A DNA stretch of 5,364 bases, from positions 1 through 5,364 of the forward strand of contig CANGQE010000105.1 in NCBI GenBank assembly GCA_947455845.1, written 5' to 3'. The notes beneath the pieces were generated by a model. That model made no database searches. It had not been told where the DNA came from and worked only from the letters and a program-made list of their open reading frames with translations. Positions 4,017 to 5,364 of the stretch are shown piece after piece; within the stretch, counting starts at the first letter, position 1; each line of letters begins with the position of its first letter. Position numbers and translations under genes: made by a program. This DNA is from Rickettsiales bacterium. Its GTDB lineage: Bacteria > Pseudomonadota > Alphaproteobacteria > Rickettsiales > UBA1997.

Positions 4017-5364
4017 TCCTCAAAACCTCGCGTTTACCTTTACGATTCAACCCTCCGCGACGGAGCTCAAACCAGTACCGTAAATTTTAGTACACAGGAT
4101 AAAATTGAAATTGCCCGCGTTTTAGATGGTCTTGGAATAGATTACATCGAAGGCGGTTGGCCCGGCGCAAATCCTACAGATGACGAGTTTTTTCTTGATT
4201 TACCAAAATTAAAAAAATCCCAATTTTCCGCTTTCGGAATGACCCGCCGTAATGGTGTTTCTGCTGCTAATGACGCCGGTTTAAATGCCTTGGTTAACGC
4301 CAATGTTAAGTCAGTTTGCATCGTCGGCAAAACTTGGGATTTTCATCTTGAGCACGCGCTACATATTTCCGAAAAAGAAAATTTGGAAATGATTGCCGAT
4401 TCAATCAAACACATCGTCAAAAAGAAAAAAGAAGCTATGTTTGACGCCGAGCATTTTTTTGATGGCTACAAAGCTAATCCAAAATTTGCTATCAAAGCCG
4501 CTAAAACTGCCTTCGAGGCCGGAGCCAGATGGGTTGTGCTTTGTGACACTAATGGCGGATCTTTGCCGAGCGAAATTGCCAAAATTGTCAAAGAAGTTAC
4601 TAAACATATTCCGGGAGAAAATCTCGGCATCCATTGCCACAATGATACGGGCAACGCTGTCGCCAACTCTATTGCCGCCGTTGAGGCCGGAGCGCGTCAA
4701 GTTCAGGGAACCATTAATGGACTTGGTGAAAGATGCGGCAACGCTAATTTAATCAGCATCATTCCAACTTTGTTTTTGAAGATGGGTTTTGACGTTGGCA
4801 TTGCTGAAAAGGAATTAAAAAATTTGGTACGCACTTCCAATTTTCTTGATGATTTACTCAATAAGGAACGCGACAAATTTGCCCCTTACGTTGGCAAATA
4901 TGCCTTTGCTCACAAAGGCGGGCTTCATGTTTCGGCGGTTGCCAAAAATGCTAAATCTTACGAACATATTGAGCCGGAAAAAGTTGGCAATCAGCGCCAA
5001 ATCATGATTTCTGATCAGGCAGGACGCTCTAATGTCATTGCCCGCTTAAAAGAAATCGGCATTGATTTACGTGACGAATTAAAAGTGAGTCAGGTGGCAA
5101 ATTTAGTGAATCAGATCAAAGACCTTGAAGCTAGAGGCTACGCTTACGATGCCGCAGATGCCAGCTTTGAAATTCTGGCTAAAAAATCACTTTCGGTGGT
5201 TCCTAATTTTTTTGATCTAGTTGGATTTCGTGTTTTAGACGAACGCAAATTTGATGCTAAAGGCAGAGTTGTAACCATTGCCGAAGCCACTATTAAAATC
5301 AAAATCGGCAATAAAACCACATTGTCAGTTGCCGAAGGAAATGGCCCTGTAAATGCACTAGATA
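4002..5364 (+). CDS. cimA: (R)-citramalate synthase, 3' end outside the window
   Basis: CimA condenses pyruvate with acetyl-CoA to (R)-citramalate in the cytoplasm, the first step of the threonine-independent route to 2-oxobutyrate and isoleucine. The 454 visible residues cover the catalytic TIM barrel and linker. Seen are YDSTLRDGAQ (14-23, with the catalytic Arg19 and metal-binding Asp20), YIEGGWPGANPTD (48-60), FDAEHFFDGYKANP (147-160), the metal-binding HCHND (211-215), NGLGERCGNANL (239-250) and AHKGGLH (303-309). YIEGGWPGANP and AEHFFDGYKANP mark the citramalate synthase group (TIGR00977 type) rather than 2-isopropylmalate or homocitrate synthase. The frame is still open at the window end, at GNGPVNALD, which opens the C-terminal LeuA-type regulatory/dimerisation domain; with a usual length near 520-540, some 70-90 residues are missing. 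ATG 4002 is the only reasonable start and adds a short polar extension (MITDKSSKPR). It has no Shine-Dalgarno sequence and lies inside the heptamer array. Feedback control by isoleucine through the missing domain is known for the family but is not visible here. Confidence 0.93.
   Translation, partial: MITDKSSKPRVYLYDSTLRDGAQTSTVNFSTQDKIEIARVLDGLGIDYIEGGWPGANPTDDEFFLDLPKLKKSQFSAFGMTRRNGVSAANDAGLNALVNANVKSVCIVGKTWDFHLEHALHISEKENLEMIADSIKHIVKKKKEAMFDAEHFFDGYKANPKFAIKAAKTAFEAGARWVVLCDTNGGSLPSEIAKIVKEVTKHIPGENLGIHCHNDTGNAVANSIAAVEAGARQVQGTINGLGERCGNANLISIIPTLFLKMGFDVGIAEKELKNLVRTSNFLDDLLNKERDKFAPYVGKYAFAHKGGLHVSAVAKNAKSYEHIEPEKVGNQRQIMISDQAGRSNVIARLKEIGIDLRDELKVSQVANLVNQIKDLEARGYAYDAADASFEILAKKSLSVVPNFFDLVGFRVLDERKFDAKGRVVTIAEATIKIKIGNKTTLSVAEGNGPVNALD

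Noticed and set aside
4401..4700. 99-residue open frame on the - strand inside cimA
   Set aside because: It is antisense to strongly conserved cimA codons including the HCHND region; the product has no motif and is best explained as a shadow of cimA codon use.
4393..4752. 119-residue + strand frame overlapping cimA
   Set aside because: It is out of frame with cimA over its most conserved motifs and gives a low-complexity basic, leucine- and proline-rich product; a shadow frame.

Overview
This window is an AT-rich stretch of bacterial chromosome. Hand counts give about 40% G+C in the first 344 bases and about 44% in 1501-1800. It is densely coding, and every supported gene is on the + strand. 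The proteins read most like alphaproteobacterial versions of their families: the MraY, the adenosine-kinase-like PfkB protein and the citramalate synthase all resemble, from memory, alphaproteobacterial sequences. My best guess is therefore an uncultured AT-rich alphaproteobacterium. This is an inference without any database search, and candidate-phylum or other lineages are not excluded.

Layout: (1) 1-344 is the 3' end of a tyrosyl-tRNA synthetase gene, carrying its C-terminal S4 RNA-binding domain. (2) 345-464 is a 120-base gap, mostly filled by an 86-bp nested palindrome and followed by a G-free leader. (3) 465-1421 is a PfkB-family kinase, probably adenosine kinase. (4) 1422-1479 is a short gap with a GC-rich hairpin and a second G-free leader. 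(5) 1480-2898 is murF. (6) 2888-3937 is mraY, overlapping murF by 11 bases. (7) 3938-4001 is a short gap made of heptamer repeats that run into the next gene. (8) 4002-5364 is cimA, cut off by the window edge.

The genes are housekeeping and metabolic. MurF completes the UDP-MurNAc-pentapeptide and MraY transfers its phospho-MurNAc-pentapeptide part to undecaprenyl phosphate to give lipid I, so the overlapping pair performs two consecutive steps of peptidoglycan precursor synthesis. CimA opens the threonine-independent route to isoleucine. The PfkB kinase probably salvages adenosine. I see no operon logic linking cimA or the kinase to the cell-wall pair.

I found no new defence, mobile or RNA-guided system. 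The points worth a second look are non-coding: palindromes on both sides of the kinase gene, G-free leaders without Shine-Dalgarno sequences before three of four starts, a heptamer array that supplies the cimA start codon and may make its mRNA leaderless, and abrupt changes of G/C strand bias within the co-oriented genes.
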